NCBI RefSeq assembly: GCF_001243895.1 | Contig: NZ_LN851186.1 | Span: 1,811,852-1,875,851, forward strand | Direction of reading: 5' to 3' | Length of the DNA stretch: 64,000 bases | DNA from: Bacillus testis | Lineage (GTDB): Bacteria; Bacillota; Bacilli; Bacillales; DSM-1321 | Shown: positions 34,932 through 44,947 of the stretch, one piece after another | Position numbering within the stretch: position 1 is the stretch's first letter | Layout: each line of letters starts with the position of its first letter | The notes under the pieces: generated by a model | Told to the model about the DNA's origin: nothing | The model's input: the letters and a program-made list of their open reading frames with translations, nothing else | Databases searched by the model: none | Program-made: the position numbers and the translations under genes

Positions 34932-35125
34932 ATGATGCCTCCTTTTATGTTTATCTTTTGCTTTTTTGCCGGCTTGCATGTGAAGCATTTGTACCCAATT
35001 TGTTTGGAAAATGGCAAATGAACAATAAGCGTTTTTCTGTCAGCCAAGAGAGACTTGACAGTTGCTTTTTATATGGGTAATTTGGATGAGTAATGAAAAA
35101 ATAAAGCAGTGGAGGAACACAGCCT

Positions 35126-35749
35126 ATGACAGCAAAAGATTATTCAACCGTTGTGCATGAAAGGCGTTCAGTGCGAAAATATGACTCATCCTATAAATTG
35201 GACAGAGCTTTGTTGGACGAAATATTGGAAGAAGCTACTCTGGCACCATCGTCCCGAAATTTGCAGCCATGGAGATTCATCGTCATCCAAGATCAGGAAT
35301 TAAAGAAAAAAATCCGCTCCTGCGCCTATAACCAAGAGCCGTTAGAAACAGCATCCGCCGTGATTGCCATCATCGCTGACTGTGAGATGTACCATAATGC
35401 ATTGAAAATCTATAGAAGCAAGTTTGATCAAGGACTGATGGATGAAGTAACCATGCAGCGTCAAATAGATGGAATCGAGCAATTGGTGCCCCATACTTCA
35501 TTTGCAACCCGTCTCAATATCGCCACTTTTGATTGCGGATTGGTCAGCATGCAAATTATGCTCGGGGCTAAAGCAAGGGGATTGGACACAGTGCCAATCG
35601 GGGGCTTTGACCATGAACAGGTGACTGAAGCGCTTGATTTGGACGCAACGCGTTATGAACCCATCCTGTTGTTGCCAATCGGCAAAGCGGAACAGCCTGG
35701 ATTCGAAACGACTCGATTGCCTTTATCGGATATTGTCGATTATAGATGA
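35126..35749 (+). CDS. Nitroreductase family flavoprotein
   Basis: 207 aa, FMN-dependent NAD(P)H oxidoreductase. N-terminal ERRSVRKYD (FMN phosphate contact) and LAPSSRNLQPWRF, plus C-terminal GLDTVPIGGFD are family marks. Similar enzymes reduce quinones or nitroaromatics; the physiological substrate is unknown. Own GTGGAGGAACACAGCCT leader and terminator. Confidence 0.9.
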   Translation: MTAKDYSTVVHERRSVRKYDSSYKLDRALLDEILEEATLAPSSRNLQPWRFIVIQDQELKKKIRSCAYNQEPLETASAVIAIIADCEMYHNALKIYRSKFDQGLMDEVTMQRQIDGIEQLVPHTSFATRLNIATFDCGLVSMQIMLGAKARGLDTVPIGGFDHEQVTEALDLDATRYEPILLLPIGKAEQPGFETTRLPLSDIVDYR

Positions 35750-35755
35750 ATGGAA

Positions 35756-35787
35756 AAGACAGAGCCAAGGAAGGTTCTGTCTTTTTT
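35756..35787 (+). terminator. Nitroreductase terminator
   Basis: AAGACAGAGCC and GGTTCTGTCTT pair, followed by a T-run. Confidence 0.8.
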
Positions 35788-35937
35788 AATGATAACAAAT
35801 GGATCTGCCAAGGACCGTTATTTTAGTTGAATGCTTTTTAAAAATAGTTTCGCCAGGAAATAAACGTAAAAAATATCAGAAAAAAGGACAATAAAACCCT
35901 TTATGTTCCCGTTTTATGGAAGTATATTCGAATTGTG

Positions 35938-35952
35938 ATAAGAAAAACTTAT
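35938..35952. promoter_or_regulatory. Candidate CcpC box upstream of citB
   Basis: ATAA-N7-TTAT (GATAAG..CTTATC) fits the citrate-responsive CcpC operator known at Bacillus citB. A second, looser copy (ATAA-N8-TTAT) lies at 35960-35975. The remainder of 35788-36159 is leader without a gene. Confidence 0.6.
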
Positions 35953-36159
35953 CAAGCACAATAACTTTCTTGTTATTTACTTATAGTCAAAACTTTTGTA
36001 CACTTTAATTGGAAGAAAAGTAGGATGGGAGAAATGACCGAACTTTTCGACATTTTGGATTTTTTTCCTTTATAATTGGGTTATAGCCTGGCGATATATG
36101 TCGCTGTGCGTCTTTTTTATGACTTATTATAATTCGGAAGATTAGAGGGGGAACGAGGT

Positions 36160-38889
36160 ATGGGGAAACATGATGTATTTAAAGCGCGCTCTTCTTTTGA
36201 AGTGAATGGAAAGCGCTATAATTATTACCGCTTAAGCGCTTTGGAAGAAGCGGGTGTCGGTGCAGTATCAAAACTGCCATACTCAGTGAAAGTGCTGCTT
36301 GAATCTGTTCTTAGACAAGTAGACGGCAGAGTCATCACCAAAGAGCATGTGGAAAACTTGGCAAAATGGGGAACAAACGAGCAAAAAGAAGTGGATGTGC
36401 CATTCAAGCCATCACGTGTTATTCTCCAAGACTTTACAGGTGTGCCGGCTGTCGTGGATTTGGCTTCCATGCGCAAAGCGATGGCTGACCTAGGCGGAGA
36501 CCCGGACAAAATCAATCCGGAAATTCCGGTTGATCTGGTCATTGACCACTCTGTACAAGTTGATAAAGCGGGAACTCCTGATTCACTTAAAGTAAATATG
36601 GATTTTGAATTCCAACGTAATAATGAGCGTTACCAATTTTTGAGCTGGGCCCAAAAATCATTTGATAATTATCGTGCTGTTCCGCCTGCTACAGGTATCG
36701 TCCATCAGGTTAACCTTGAGTATTTGGCGGCGGTTGTCCATGCGGTGGAAAACGCTGAAGGCGAATTTGAAACCTTCCCTGATTCATTGGTTGGTACAGA
36801 TTCACATACGACTATGATCAACGGGATTGGCGTTCTTGGCTGGGGAGTAGGCGGCATCGAAGCAGAAGCAGGCATGTTAGGCCAGCCATCTTATTTCCCT
36901 GTTCCTGAAGTCATCGGTGTGAAGTTGGTAGGCAAGCTTCCAAGCGGCGCCACAGCTACGGATTTGGCTTTGAAAGTGACTCAGGTCCTTCGCCAAAAAG
37001 GGGTAGTTAATAAATTTGTCGAATTCTTCGGGCCAGGTGTAATGTCGTTGCCGCTTGCGGACCGGGCGACAATCGCCAATATGGCGCCTGAATACGGCGC
37101 AACTTGCGGGTTCTTCCCGGTTGACCAAGAAGCGCTTGACTATATGCGTCTAACCGGAAGAGACGAAGAGCATATTAAAGTGGTTGAGGAATATTGCAAA
37201 GCAAATGGTTTATTCCTATCAAGCCAAAGCGTTGATCCAACGTATACAGATGTTGTGGAAATTGATCTTTCATCAATTGAAGCCAATCTTTCAGGCCCTA
37301 AACGCCCTCAAGATTTGATTCCTTTGAGCATGATGAAACAATCGTTCGAGGAAGCGTTGAGCACTCCAATGGGCAACCACGGTTTCGGAATGGACGCAGC
37401 CGATCTCGATAAAGAAATCACTGTTCCTTTCTCTGAAACAGAAGAAGTGAAAATGAAAACAGGTGCTGTGGCGATTGCTGCGATTACAAGCTGTACAAAT
37501 ACATCCAATCCGTATGTGCTTGTAGGTGCAGGTTTACTGGCTAAAAAAGCAGTAGAAGCTGGACTTCATGTGCCTGCCTATGTAAAAACATCACTTGCGC
37601 CGGGATCTAAAGTAGTAACAGGCTACCTGAATAACTCAGGATTGACTCCATACTTGGAAACACTGGGATTCAATACGGTCGGTTACGGCTGTACAACATG
37701 TATCGGCAACTCCGGTCCATTAGCGCCTGAAATCGAAAAGGCTGTAGCTGAATCTGATTTGCTGGTTACATCTGTCCTTTCCGGTAACAGAAACTTTGAA
37801 GGCCGTATCCATCCGCTTGTAAAGGCGAACTATTTAGCTTCACCTCCATTAGTGGTCGCTTATGCATTGGCAGGAACTGTGAATATAGACTTTAATAATG
37901 AACCGATTGGCAAAGATACTGCCGGCAATGATGTCATGCTGAAAGACATTTGGCCTTCTGCTGAAGAGATTAAAGAAGTGGTTTCTAAAACAGTTACACC
38001 TGAATTGTTCAAAAAAGAATATGAAACAGTATTCAGCGACAACGAACGGTGGAATGAAATCCAAACAGGCAATGAACCTTTGTATGGCTGGGACGAACAA
38101 TCTACCTATATTGCAAATCCACCATTCTTTGAAGGCTTGCAGCCAAATGCCGGTACTGTAGAACCGTTGCATGCATTGCGCGTTGTCGGCAAGTTTGGTG
38201 ACTCAGTCACAACTGACCATATTTCTCCGGCTGGCGCCATCGGCAAAAACACTCCGGCAGGCATTTACTTGCGCGACAATGGTGTTGAGCCTCGGGACTT
38301 TAACTCATATGGATCCCGCCGCGGAAACCATGAAGTCATGATGAGAGGCACATTTGCCAATATCCGCATCCGTAATGGCATTGCTCCAGGAACAGAAGGC
38401 GGCTACACAACTTACTGGCCAACAGGCGATGTGATGAGCATATATGATGCTTGTATGAAATATAAGCAAGACGGTACAGGTTTGATGGTAATCGCAGGCA
38501 AAGACTATGGCATGGGATCATCTCGTGACTGGGCTGCGAAAGGTACGAACCTACTGGGCATCAAGACAGTAATCGCTGAAAGCTTTGAGCGGATCCACCG
38601 TTCAAACTTAGTGTTGATGGGTGTGCTTCCTTTGCAATTTAAACAAGGCGACAGCGCAGAAACACTAGGTTTGACTGGCAAGGAAACATTCGAAGTGGCA
38701 GTTGACGAGTCTGTTAAACCCCGCGATTACGTCAAAGTTACGGCAACTTCAGAAGAAGGAAAAGTAACAGAATTCGAAGCGCTTGTTCGTTTTGACAGTG
38801 AAGTTGAAATCGACTATTACCGCCACGGAGGCATCCTTCCAATGGTATTGCGCGACAAACTGCAAACACACGATAAACAAGAAGCTTAA
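36160..38889 (+). CDS. citB: Aconitate hydratase AcnA (CitB)
   Basis: 909 aa. Isomerises citrate to isocitrate in the TCA cycle; in Bacillus the apo-form also binds RNA as an iron regulator. The 4Fe-4S ligands are visible: Cys445 (SCTNTSNPY), Cys511 and Cys514 ([12 protein letters not shown]). Substrate motifs [26 protein letters not shown] (in parts) and [13 protein letters not shown] are intact. Single gene with terminator. Confidence 0.98.
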   Translation: MGKHDVFKARSSFEVNGKRYNYYRLSALEEAGVGAVSKLPYSVKVLLESVLRQVDGRVITKEHVENLAKWGTNEQKEVDVPFKPSRVILQDFTGVPAVVDLASMRKAMADLGGDPDKINPEIPVDLVIDHSVQVDKAGTPDSLKVNMDFEFQRNNERYQFLSWAQKSFDNYRAVPPATGIVHQVNLEYLAAVVHAVENAEGEFETFPDSLVGTDSHTTMINGIGVLGWGVGGIEAEAGMLGQPSYFPVPEVIGVKLVGKLPSGATATDLALKVTQVLRQKGVVNKFVEFFGPGVMSLPLADRATIANMAPEYGATCGFFPVDQEALDYMRLTGRDEEHIKVVEEYCKANGLFLSSQSVDPTYTDVVEIDLSSIEANLSGPKRPQDLIPLSMMKQSFEEALSTPMGNHGFGMDAADLDKEITVPFSETEEVKMKTGAVAIAAITSCTNTSNPYVLVGAGLLAKKAVEAGLHVPAYVKTSLAPGSKVVTGYLNNSGLTPYLETLGFNTVGYGCTTCIGNSGPLAPEIEKAVAESDLLVTSVLSGNRNFEGRIHPLVKANYLASPPLVVAYALAGTVNIDFNNEPIGKDTAGNDVMLKDIWPSAEEIKEVVSKTVTPELFKKEYETVFSDNERWNEIQTGNEPLYGWDEQSTYIANPPFFEGLQPNAGTVEPLHALRVVGKFGDSVTTDHISPAGAIGKNTPAGIYLRDNGVEPRDFNSYGSRRGNHEVMMRGTFANIRIRNGIAPGTEGGYTTYWPTGDVMSIYDACMKYKQDGTGLMVIAGKDYGMGSSRDWAAKGTNLLGIKTVIAESFERIHRSNLVLMGVLPLQFKQGDSAETLGLTGKETFEVAVDESVKPRDYVKVTATSEEGKVTEFEALVRFDSEVEIDYYRHGGILPMVLRDKLQTHDKQEA

Positions 38890-38897
38890 TATAGAAG

Positions 38898-38931
38898 AAA
38901 AGCCTGCAGGCAAAAAATCTGCAGGCTTTTC
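38898..38931 (+). terminator. citB terminator
   Basis: AAAAGCCTGCAG and CTGCAGGCTTTT form a perfect 12-bp stem. Confidence 0.9.
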
Positions 38932-38971
38932 ATATATGCGGAAAAAATAGGCCAAAAAACGGCATAGATAT

Positions 38972-39001
38972 ACACCCCCTTTGAAAAAATGGGGGTGTTT
39001 A
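38972..39001 (+). terminator. Second hairpin after citB
   Basis: ACACCCCC and GGGGGTGT pair around TTTGAAAAAAT; only TTT follows. A plus-strand frame starting in it (39 nt-scale reading to 39234) does not look coding. 39002-39228 shows nothing else. Confidence 0.5.
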
Positions 39002-39228
39002 AGTATGCTCAATCATACAAGATAGGAAATTTTTCAGGAATTTATACATTTAGGCCGTTCTATCTGGCGCTAAATAGGAGATGGTTGAAAAATCTGTGGC
39101 TTATTGTTTCACTTTTTATGATATCTTGCAGAAGATACGTAGATGTTCATAATATTAGTTCAAAATTAAAGATGTTCCAAATTATCAATAGCTTTAAAAA
39201 AAGAACATATTATATGCTCTCAAAGGGG

Positions 39229-39633
39229 TTATAATGATATTTCATTCTTTTCCGGCAAGCCGTAATAGACCATATAATGATCTATAGCATCCGTCTTCAC
39301 GTATTGTGCAAAATGGGTGTTCGATGTGGCGTCGGCCATGATATAAACTTCCTGTGCTTCTCTTATGAGTGATTTTGCCTCAGTGCCATCCATAATTCTA
39401 TTATCGCCTTTGTGTTTTCGAATGCTTGCTCTTTTAATTTTTTTTCCGTTCGTGAAGTAAATATCAATATATAAGAATTTCCAATTCAAAGCTACATGAA
39501 TTCGTTTTTCGAGCCGTGCTATTTCATTATTGATCAATTGCTTGGTGATTTGATTATGGACACGATCGAGATCCGCTTTCAATAAGGCAATGTCATGAAG
39601 CAATTGCTCGTGTTCTAGTACTGTGGTTGTCAT
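39229..39633 (-). CDS. Uncharacterised 134-aa protein
   Basis: Start set at ATG after AAAGGGAGATTCAC; an earlier in-frame codon lies in the repeat element. The N-terminal half is a helical, possibly coiled-coil segment (HEQLLHDIALLKADLDRVHNQ); the second half has beta-like segments (NWKFLYIDIYFTNGKKI). No family recognised. Divergent from the acylase gene. Confidence 0.6.
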   Translation of the reverse strand: MTTTVLEHEQLLHDIALLKADLDRVHNQITKQLINNEIARLEKRIHVALNWKFLYIDIYFTNGKKIKRASIRKHKGDNRIMDGTEAKSLIREAQEVYIMADATSNTHFAQYVKTDAIDHYMVYYGLPEKNEISL

Positions 39634-39654
39634 GTGAATCTCCCTTTGCATTCT

Positions 39655-39771
39655 TTTAATAACGGGTGCCAAGATTCCCACTTGCACAACAAGCGACGAG
39701 GAAGTGGGAGATCAAGCGCCAATAGTGTCAGGTGAGGGATGACTAAAAGCGCCCACCGATCAAAGTTTTTT
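39655..39771 (+). repeat. Dispersed two-hairpin repeat, copy E
   Basis: AACGGGTGCCAAGATTCCCA pairs with GTGGGAGATCAAGCGCC; then GTGAGGG and GCGCCCACCGATCAAAGTTT form the second hairpin and tail. The rest of 39772-39965 has no gene. Confidence 0.7.
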
Positions 39772-39965
39772 GCATAATCGTTTTAACGTTTTCACTATTC
39801 ACTATTATATCGCCCTTTTTATCCTTCCACAAAGAAAAGACCTTAACGGAAAGACAGCTTTTTTGCAGAAAAACGATGGGAACCGAAAAGCCGGTAGGAA
39901 TATTATTCCAAGAAGGCGAATTGATATGAGTAGCCGTTCTAGCAAAGGCAGAAAGGGGAAGTGAG

Positions 39966-42329
39966 ATGGAAACAGTGCTAAATAGGCAAAAGACGAAACG
40001 AAAAGGGAAGAAAATAATGATTTGGAGTGCCGCTGCGTTGCTTGTACTGATTGTTGCGGCCGTTATTGCCGGCAATCTATTCTTATCCAAAGGGCTGCCA
40101 AAAACAGAAGGAAGCCTAACGTTAAGCGGCCTGCAAACACAAGTATCCGTAACCAGGGATGCATCCGGCATACCGCATGTATATGCAAAGAGCGACCATG
40201 ATTTATATATGGCTCAAGGGTATATCCAAGCCCAAGACCGCCTTTTTCAAATGGACCTCAGCAGAAGGCAGGCATCTGGCAGGCTGAGTGAAGTAATCGG
40301 AAAAGCGATGGTCGACAAGGATAAATTTTTTCGGACAATCGGTCTTAGAAGGGCTGCAGCCGCTTCATATGATGCATACACACAGGAAGGCAAGGACATA
40401 TTGGGTTGGTTCGCTGAAGGCGTCAATCTATATATGAAGGAAGCAGAAAGTAAAGGGAAACTTCCAGTTGAGTTTTCTATATTGGGCTATAAACCTGAGC
40501 CCTGGTCGCCAGTCGATTCGCTTACCATCGGGAAATATATGGCCTTTGATCTTGGGGGCAATTGGGAAGACCAGGCGTTCCGGCAATACTTGCTTCAAAA
40601 TTTCCCTAAAGAAAAAGCATATGATTTGTTTCCTTCTTATCCGAAAGATGCTCCGTATATCATCAGCAAAAGTGATTTGGATATCGGAAAAAGCTTTGCC
40701 GGCGCAATCATTCCTCCTGAATTGAATGGCAGCAATAACTGGGTTGTCAGTGGGAAAAAAACGAAAAGCGGCAAACCCTTATTGGCTGATGACCCTCATC
40801 TTGCTCTCGCAACACCGGCGATTTGGTATCAGATGGAGCTGAAATCGCCATCTGTTCATGTCAGTGGAGTTATTTTCGCCGGCATACCCGGCATTATTCT
40901 CGGGCATAATGAACAAATTGCCTGGGGTGTAACGAATACCGGGCCGGACGTTCAGGACCTCTATATTGAAAAAAGAAGCGATACGAATCCGACAGAATTT
41001 CTTTACAACCATAAATGGGAAAAAGCAGAAATCATCTCTGAACCCATTAAAATTAAAAAAGCGAAAACGATTGATTACGATGTTACGGTTACCCGGCATG
41101 GGCCGGTCATTTCGGAGTTTGCGGGGAAAAGCGGCAGCGGCCAAGCGCTTGCTTTGCGCTGGACGGCTTTGGACCCTTCCGCTGAGTTAGAAGCTATTAT
41201 CAATATGAATAAGGCAGATAGCTGGAACGCCTTTGAAAAAGCGTTGGAAAAGTTCCGCACTCCTGCCCAGAATTTTGTATTCGCTTCTAAAGACGGTACG
41301 ATCGCTTACAAAGCGAATGGCAATATTCCAATCAGGAAAAAGGGCGATTCCATGTTGCCGGTACCTGGATGGAATGATGAATACGAATGGAAAGGTTTTA
41401 TCCCATTCGACGAATTGCCACGGCTTGTAAACCCAACAGAAGGGTTTATTTCCACTGCTAATAATAAGGTGATTTCCGATGACTATCCTTACCATATCAG
41501 CCATAACTGGGCGCAGCCATACCGGCAAATGAGAATACAGGAAGTCCTGAAGAAGAATCCTTCGTTGGAAGCCAAACATATGAAAGAATTACAAAGCGAT
41601 GTGAAAAATCTCCAGGCTAAAGAATTTGTTCCCTTATTCCTAAAAACGCTCGAAGGATCAAAGGATAAAGAAGTAAGCAATGCGCTGAAAATCTTGGGGA
41701 AATGGGATTATCAGGACAAAAAAGACCAGGCTGCACCGCTCATCTTCAATCTATGGATTAACCAAATCCAGGCGATATTATTTGAAAAACAGATTCCGGA
41801 GGATACATTCAAACTCTTCAACGGCCGAAAGCAAGCTGTTGATCAGCTGTTGAGAAGAGCGCTTGAAGGCAACCCCGGACCGTGGATAAATGAGCAGGGA
41901 GGTATTAAGCTTGTTTTGGAAAAATCGCTCAAAGCCACCTTGCATGACATCCAAAAGGAACAAGGAAAAAAGATGGGCGATTGGAGCTGGGGAGATTTCC
42001 ATAAGATTTACTTTAACCATCCATTATCCGCTGTTTCACCTTTGAATTTTATATTCAATTCCCAAGGAGGGATCCCGGCCAATGGAAGCGGTGTGACCGT
42101 CCAGGCAGCCGGATTTGAACCAGAAGGGACTGTGGACCATGGCGCTTCATGGCGCTTTGTGGCAGATTTGAATGATTTGTCAAAGTCCTACCAACTGGTC
42201 GGGCCCGGCCAATCGGGACATGTAAAAAGCAAATGGTATCACGATCAGATGGAGGATTGGGTGAAGGGTAACTACCATACCACCTACTTAAATGAAAAGC
42301 GGGGCGAAACGTTAGTTCTTAAGCCTTAA
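39966..42329 (+). CDS. Penicillin acylase family Ntn-hydrolase
   Basis: 787 aa. One N-terminal membrane span (MIWSAAALLVLIVAAVIA) may anchor or export it. The precursor should self-cleave before Ser256 (NGSNNWVVSG), the Ntn nucleophile of the beta chain. LADDPHL, ANGSGVTVQAAG and DHGASWRFVAD are family motifs. Natural substrates may be acyl-homoserine lactones or acyl amides; not determinable. ATG after GAAAGGGGAAGTGAG. Confidence 0.93.
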   Translation: METVLNRQKTKRKGKKIMIWSAAALLVLIVAAVIAGNLFLSKGLPKTEGSLTLSGLQTQVSVTRDASGIPHVYAKSDHDLYMAQGYIQAQDRLFQMDLSRRQASGRLSEVIGKAMVDKDKFFRTIGLRRAAAASYDAYTQEGKDILGWFAEGVNLYMKEAESKGKLPVEFSILGYKPEPWSPVDSLTIGKYMAFDLGGNWEDQAFRQYLLQNFPKEKAYDLFPSYPKDAPYIISKSDLDIGKSFAGAIIPPELNGSNNWVVSGKKTKSGKPLLADDPHLALATPAIWYQMELKSPSVHVSGVIFAGIPGIILGHNEQIAWGVTNTGPDVQDLYIEKRSDTNPTEFLYNHKWEKAEIISEPIKIKKAKTIDYDVTVTRHGPVISEFAGKSGSGQALALRWTALDPSAELEAIINMNKADSWNAFEKALEKFRTPAQNFVFASKDGTIAYKANGNIPIRKKGDSMLPVPGWNDEYEWKGFIPFDELPRLVNPTEGFISTANNKVISDDYPYHISHNWAQPYRQMRIQEVLKKNPSLEAKHMKELQSDVKNLQAKEFVPLFLKTLEGSKDKEVSNALKILGKWDYQDKKDQAAPLIFNLWINQIQAILFEKQIPEDTFKLFNGRKQAVDQLLRRALEGNPGPWINEQGGIKLVLEKSLKATLHDIQKEQGKKMGDWSWGDFHKIYFNHPLSAVSPLNFIFNSQGGIPANGSGVTVQAAGFEPEGTVDHGASWRFVADLNDLSKSYQLVGPGQSGHVKSKWYHDQMEDWVKGNYHTTYLNEKRGETLVLKP

Positions 42330-42382
42330 ACCAGTATACAGAGTGCAAGCCGCATGGCAGGCATTCAATTCATCCAGTTTCA

Positions 42383-42484
42383 CGGGGCGCAATGGCCTCT
42401 TACTTGAACGGGAAAAGTGGGAGGCCAAGCGTTAATTAGAATTAAGATTGGTAACCCCCCTCCGATCAAAGATTCACTTTATCA
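42383..42484 (+). repeat. Dispersed two-hairpin repeat, copy F
   Basis: CGGGGCGCAATGGCCTCTTA pairs with AAGTGGGAGGCCAAGCG. After GATTGGTAACC the tail CTCCGATCAAAGATTCACTT matches other copies. Confidence 0.65.
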
Positions 42485-42585
42485 TGTCTATTCCCCATTC
42501 TGGCACATAGTATGGAAATAAATGTTTGTCCGTTGTGGCTGTGTGAGATAAAATATGGAGTAGTAAGGGGAAAGGGGGAATAGGG

Positions 42586-43101
42586 TTGGCGAAGAAAATT
42601 CTAGGAGGGGCTATTCTGGTCTTTTTGATTGCTTTGGCCATTATACAGGCGCTGGACCATAAAGAAGCAGCTCAGCAAGAAAGCTTGCCAGGATTGGCAA
42701 AAGGGGTTGTTGCACCGGCGTTCACGCTGAAAAACCTGAATAAAAAAGAGATAGCCCTTGAATCCTACCGCGGGAAAAAAGTCATCTTGAATTTTTGGGC
42801 AACATGGTGTCCTCCTTGTAAAGATGAGATGCCGGATCTGCAGAAGTTTTATCAAAAATTTAACGAAGATGTAGAAATCATTGCAATCAATAATGACCCG
42901 TATAACGATGTAGCAGGTTTTGCGAAACAATATGGCCTTACTTTTCCTATTGTTTTGGAAGACCGCACACAGGTAACGGAAACATATCAGGTAGCAGCGT
43001 TCCCTTCCACCTATTTTATCGATGAAAAAGGTTTGATTACATATAAGCATATCGGCCAGATTTCGTATTCCGAGCTGGTAAAACGCTATAAAGAAATGTA
43101 G
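42586..43101 (+). CDS. yneN: Membrane-anchored thiol-disulfide oxidoreductase, ResA/YneN-like
   Basis: 171 aa, TTG start after AAAGGGGGAATAGGG. N-terminal anchor (ILGGAILVFLIALAIIQAL), then a thioredoxin fold with WATWCPPCKDEMP (Cys75, Cys78) and the cis-Pro loop AAFPSTYFI. Extracytoplasmic reductant probably fed by CcdA, as for ResA. The exact substrate is unknown. Downstream of citB as in B. subtilis. Confidence 0.9.
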   Translation: MAKKILGGAILVFLIALAIIQALDHKEAAQQESLPGLAKGVVAPAFTLKNLNKKEIALESYRGKKVILNFWATWCPPCKDEMPDLQKFYQKFNEDVEIIAINNDPYNDVAGFAKQYGLTFPIVLEDRTQVTETYQVAAFPSTYFIDEKGLITYKHIGQISYSELVKRYKEM

Positions 43102-43123
43102 AGTGAAATACCTTTATTCCCTT

Positions 43124-43150
43124 AAGGCTTCCGTGATGGAAGCCTTTTTT
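43124..43150 (+). terminator. yneN terminator
   Basis: AAGGCTTCC and GGAAGCCTT pair around GTGAT, then TTTT. Confidence 0.9.
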
Positions 43151-43324
43151 GTCTAGCTAAGCAGGCACATCTGAATACCTGCTATATGCTTGTTTTTTCA
43201 TTTGCTTAAACGGTTGATGACTGAACCGTGAAAATAAATCAAAATAAAAAAATATATAAGTTATATAAAAATTTGACTTTTGACAATAATAAATACTACA
43301 ACACAGGAAACGAGGGATGAAGGA

Positions 43325-43456
43325 ATGAAACGTAAGAGAAAAATATCGTTTGAGGACTTGGTATTAGAAAATAAAATAGAATTGTTAAAGGATCGGCAGG
43401 CGATCGAACGCATTGAGACAAAGCTGGAGAAGAAGCATCTTCAAAAAGCAGAATAA
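43325..43456 (+). CDS. Fur-regulated basic protein (FbpA/FbpB family)
   Basis: 43 aa, MKRKRKISFEDLVLENKIEL continuing to KLEKKHLQKAE. The SFEDLVxENKxELLxD core is the family mark; these small basic proteins act with the sRNA FsrA in iron sparing. GAGGGATGAAGGA precedes the ATG. A degenerate Fur-like TGACAATAATAAATA lies about 45 bp upstream. Which paralogue is unclear. Confidence 0.8.
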   Translation: MKRKRKISFEDLVLENKIELLKDRQAIERIETKLEKKHLQKAE

Positions 43457-43514
43457 GGTTCGCATGTTTCCCTTCCTTTCGTGAACAATAAACAGGGAAG
43501 GAAGGTGATGTCAC

Positions 43515-43658
43515 ATGGGAAACCCCAAAAAGCATCCTCAAGATTTCGTGCCTAACCATATCGGTACACAGAACCGGGCGGCAGGCGGCAATAAGGGCAA
43601 AAAAATGCAGGACCCTACAGGGAGACAGCCGCAAGTGATCCAGACTAAGGGAGAATAA
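43515..43658 (+). CDS. sspN: Small acid-soluble spore protein N
   Basis: 47 aa beginning [20 protein letters not shown] and ending VIQTKGE, matching SspN. GGAAGGTGATGTCAC before ATG. Forespore protein. In B. subtilis sspN is followed by tlp; here a terminator follows and tlp is absent. Confidence 0.9.
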   Translation: MGNPKKHPQDFVPNHIGTQNRAAGGNKGKKMQDPTGRQPQVIQTKGE

Positions 43659-43672
43659 GTATTTGATGAGAT

Positions 43673-43708
43673 AAAGCCATCTTTCAGCATGGAAGGATGG
43701 CTTTATCT
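43673..43708 (+). terminator. sspN terminator
   Basis: AAAGCCATC and GATGGCTTT pair with further TTTC/GAA closure, T-rich tail ATCTTTG. Confidence 0.8.
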
Positions 43709-43713
43709 TTGTT

Positions 43714-43745
43714 CGTTGTATTGGCGCTAAGACTTCCACTTCATT
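43714..43745 (+). repeat. Dispersed repeat, copy G (left arm only)
   Basis: GTATTGGCGCTAAGACTTCC then ACTTC matches the left arm of the family. The rest is missing. Confidence 0.5.
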
Positions 43746-43852
43746 TGCGGCAAGAAGAACAAACTTTTCCTTTATCAAAGGATTCAGTATGTAACGCCGG
43801 GATGCGGTCTATGATAAAATAGCTAAGACAGTGTACAGAAGGGAGAGAGGAT

Positions 43853-44272
43853 ATGTTCATCTCTAAAAAAGAAGTGCAAGTCCGCTATGCGGAAACAGAC
43901 CAAATGGGCGTTGTGTATCATGCAAACTATATTATATGGTTGGAATTAGGCAGAACCCAGATTGTAGAGGATTTAGGCTTCCGTTACGCAGATATGGAGA
44001 AAGACGGAATTGTTTCGCCTGTGATGGATGTCCAAATTTCATATAAAAAACCAATGACATATGGTGAGACAGCGACAGTACATACATGGATTGAAAAGTA
44101 TAATGGTGTGAAGACCGTATACGGTTATGAAATCTATAACGAACAAAATGACCTGGTGGTGACAGCCACAAGTACACATGCCTGCGTAAGAAAAGATACC
44201 TTCCGGCCGATTTCCCTCAAAAGAGAATATCCAGAATGGCACAAAGTGTATGAAGAGAACAAGAAGCAATAG
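43853..44272 (+). CDS. yneP: Acyl-CoA thioesterase YneP (4HBT/YbgC family)
   Basis: 139 aa hot-dog fold. RYAETDQMGVVYHANYIIWLE (in one stretch near 12-32) carries the catalytic Asp of the YbgC/4-hydroxybenzoyl-CoA group. Hydrolyses acyl-CoA; substrate unknown. Ribosome binding site GGGAGAGAGGAT. Confidence 0.92.
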   Translation: MFISKKEVQVRYAETDQMGVVYHANYIIWLELGRTQIVEDLGFRYADMEKDGIVSPVMDVQISYKKPMTYGETATVHTWIEKYNGVKTVYGYEIYNEQNDLVVTATSTHACVRKDTFRPISLKREYPEWHKVYEENKKQ

Positions 44273-44277
44273 TAATC

Positions 44278-44318
44278 AAAAAAAGAAGACTTCCTTTTTG
44301 GAATCTTCTTTTTTTTGA
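44278..44318. terminator. Bidirectional terminator
   Basis: AAAAAAAGAAGACTTCC and GGAATCTTCTTTTTTTT pair with one mismatch between convergent yneP and yneR. Confidence 0.9.
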
Positions 44319-44606
44319 TTACTTAACAGTAAATACAGGCTCATCTTTTTTAGCGTTATAATCGACATATAAATCTTTGTTGTCAAAATACCATAGGTCG
44401 CTTTCATCAATAAAATAGAGAATATTATTTTTTTTAACCTCTGCGGCGGCATTGATTGGCTTTTCCAATTGGATCCCCAGTGAAAAACCAGCTTGAATGG
44501 TGCTTTCCCCTCCATAACGGGCAAAGAATCTCACACTGTCTCCATTTTTGAGGCCTAATTCATCCTGATACCATGTTGCCGCTTGATCTGTTATATAAAT
44601 ATTCAT
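44319..44606 (-). CDS. yneR: HesB-like protein YneR
   Basis: 95 aa, HesB/IscA-like fold (MNIYITDQAATWYQDELGL, VRFFARYGG, GFSLGIQL). It has no cysteine at all, so it cannot bind iron-sulfur in the IscA manner. Same trait as the YneR group in Bacillus. Function unknown. yneQ, next to it in B. subtilis, is not present. Confidence 0.88.
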   Translation of the reverse strand: MNIYITDQAATWYQDELGLKNGDSVRFFARYGGESTIQAGFSLGIQLEKPINAAAEVKKNNILYFIDESDLWYFDNKDLYVDYNAKKDEPVFTVK

Positions 44607-44947
44607 GAAAACTGTCCCCTTTCATTATCCTATGGTTGTTCTTATATTATAGTAGAAAATACGATAAAAAGGAAAGTTATATCCTTTTTGCTGCATACTG
44701 CTTATCATGGATTTTTTGATACAGTGCCTGAAAACAGGTGATACAGAATAACTACTGACTTGTTTCGTTCGATTGCATACAAACTTTTTATTTTTTTCTG
44801 CCAGCATTCATTTTATGGCCGATTTTCCGATAGTAAAGATAAAGATGATGATCTATATCCTTGTGCTAATTTGTCTTCTCGTAATGCTAAGTACAGATTA
44901 GGCAACAATTAACTATCTATAATCGGGGTAAAGGGAGAATTGTATTC

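Noticed and set aside
34749..35021. Plus-strand hydrophobic 90-codon frame
   Set aside because: It overlaps sspP on the opposite strand, and its hydrophobicity is the complement of sspP's Lys/Asn/Gln/His codons.
38989..39234. Plus-strand 81-codon frame after citB
   Set aside because: Its start is inside a hairpin and the composition does not resemble a protein; left as non-coding.
44818..44825. Sigma-D promoter for hemAT (GCCGATTT)
   Set aside because: No TAAA lies 15 bp upstream, so the match to the chemotaxis promoter is incomplete.
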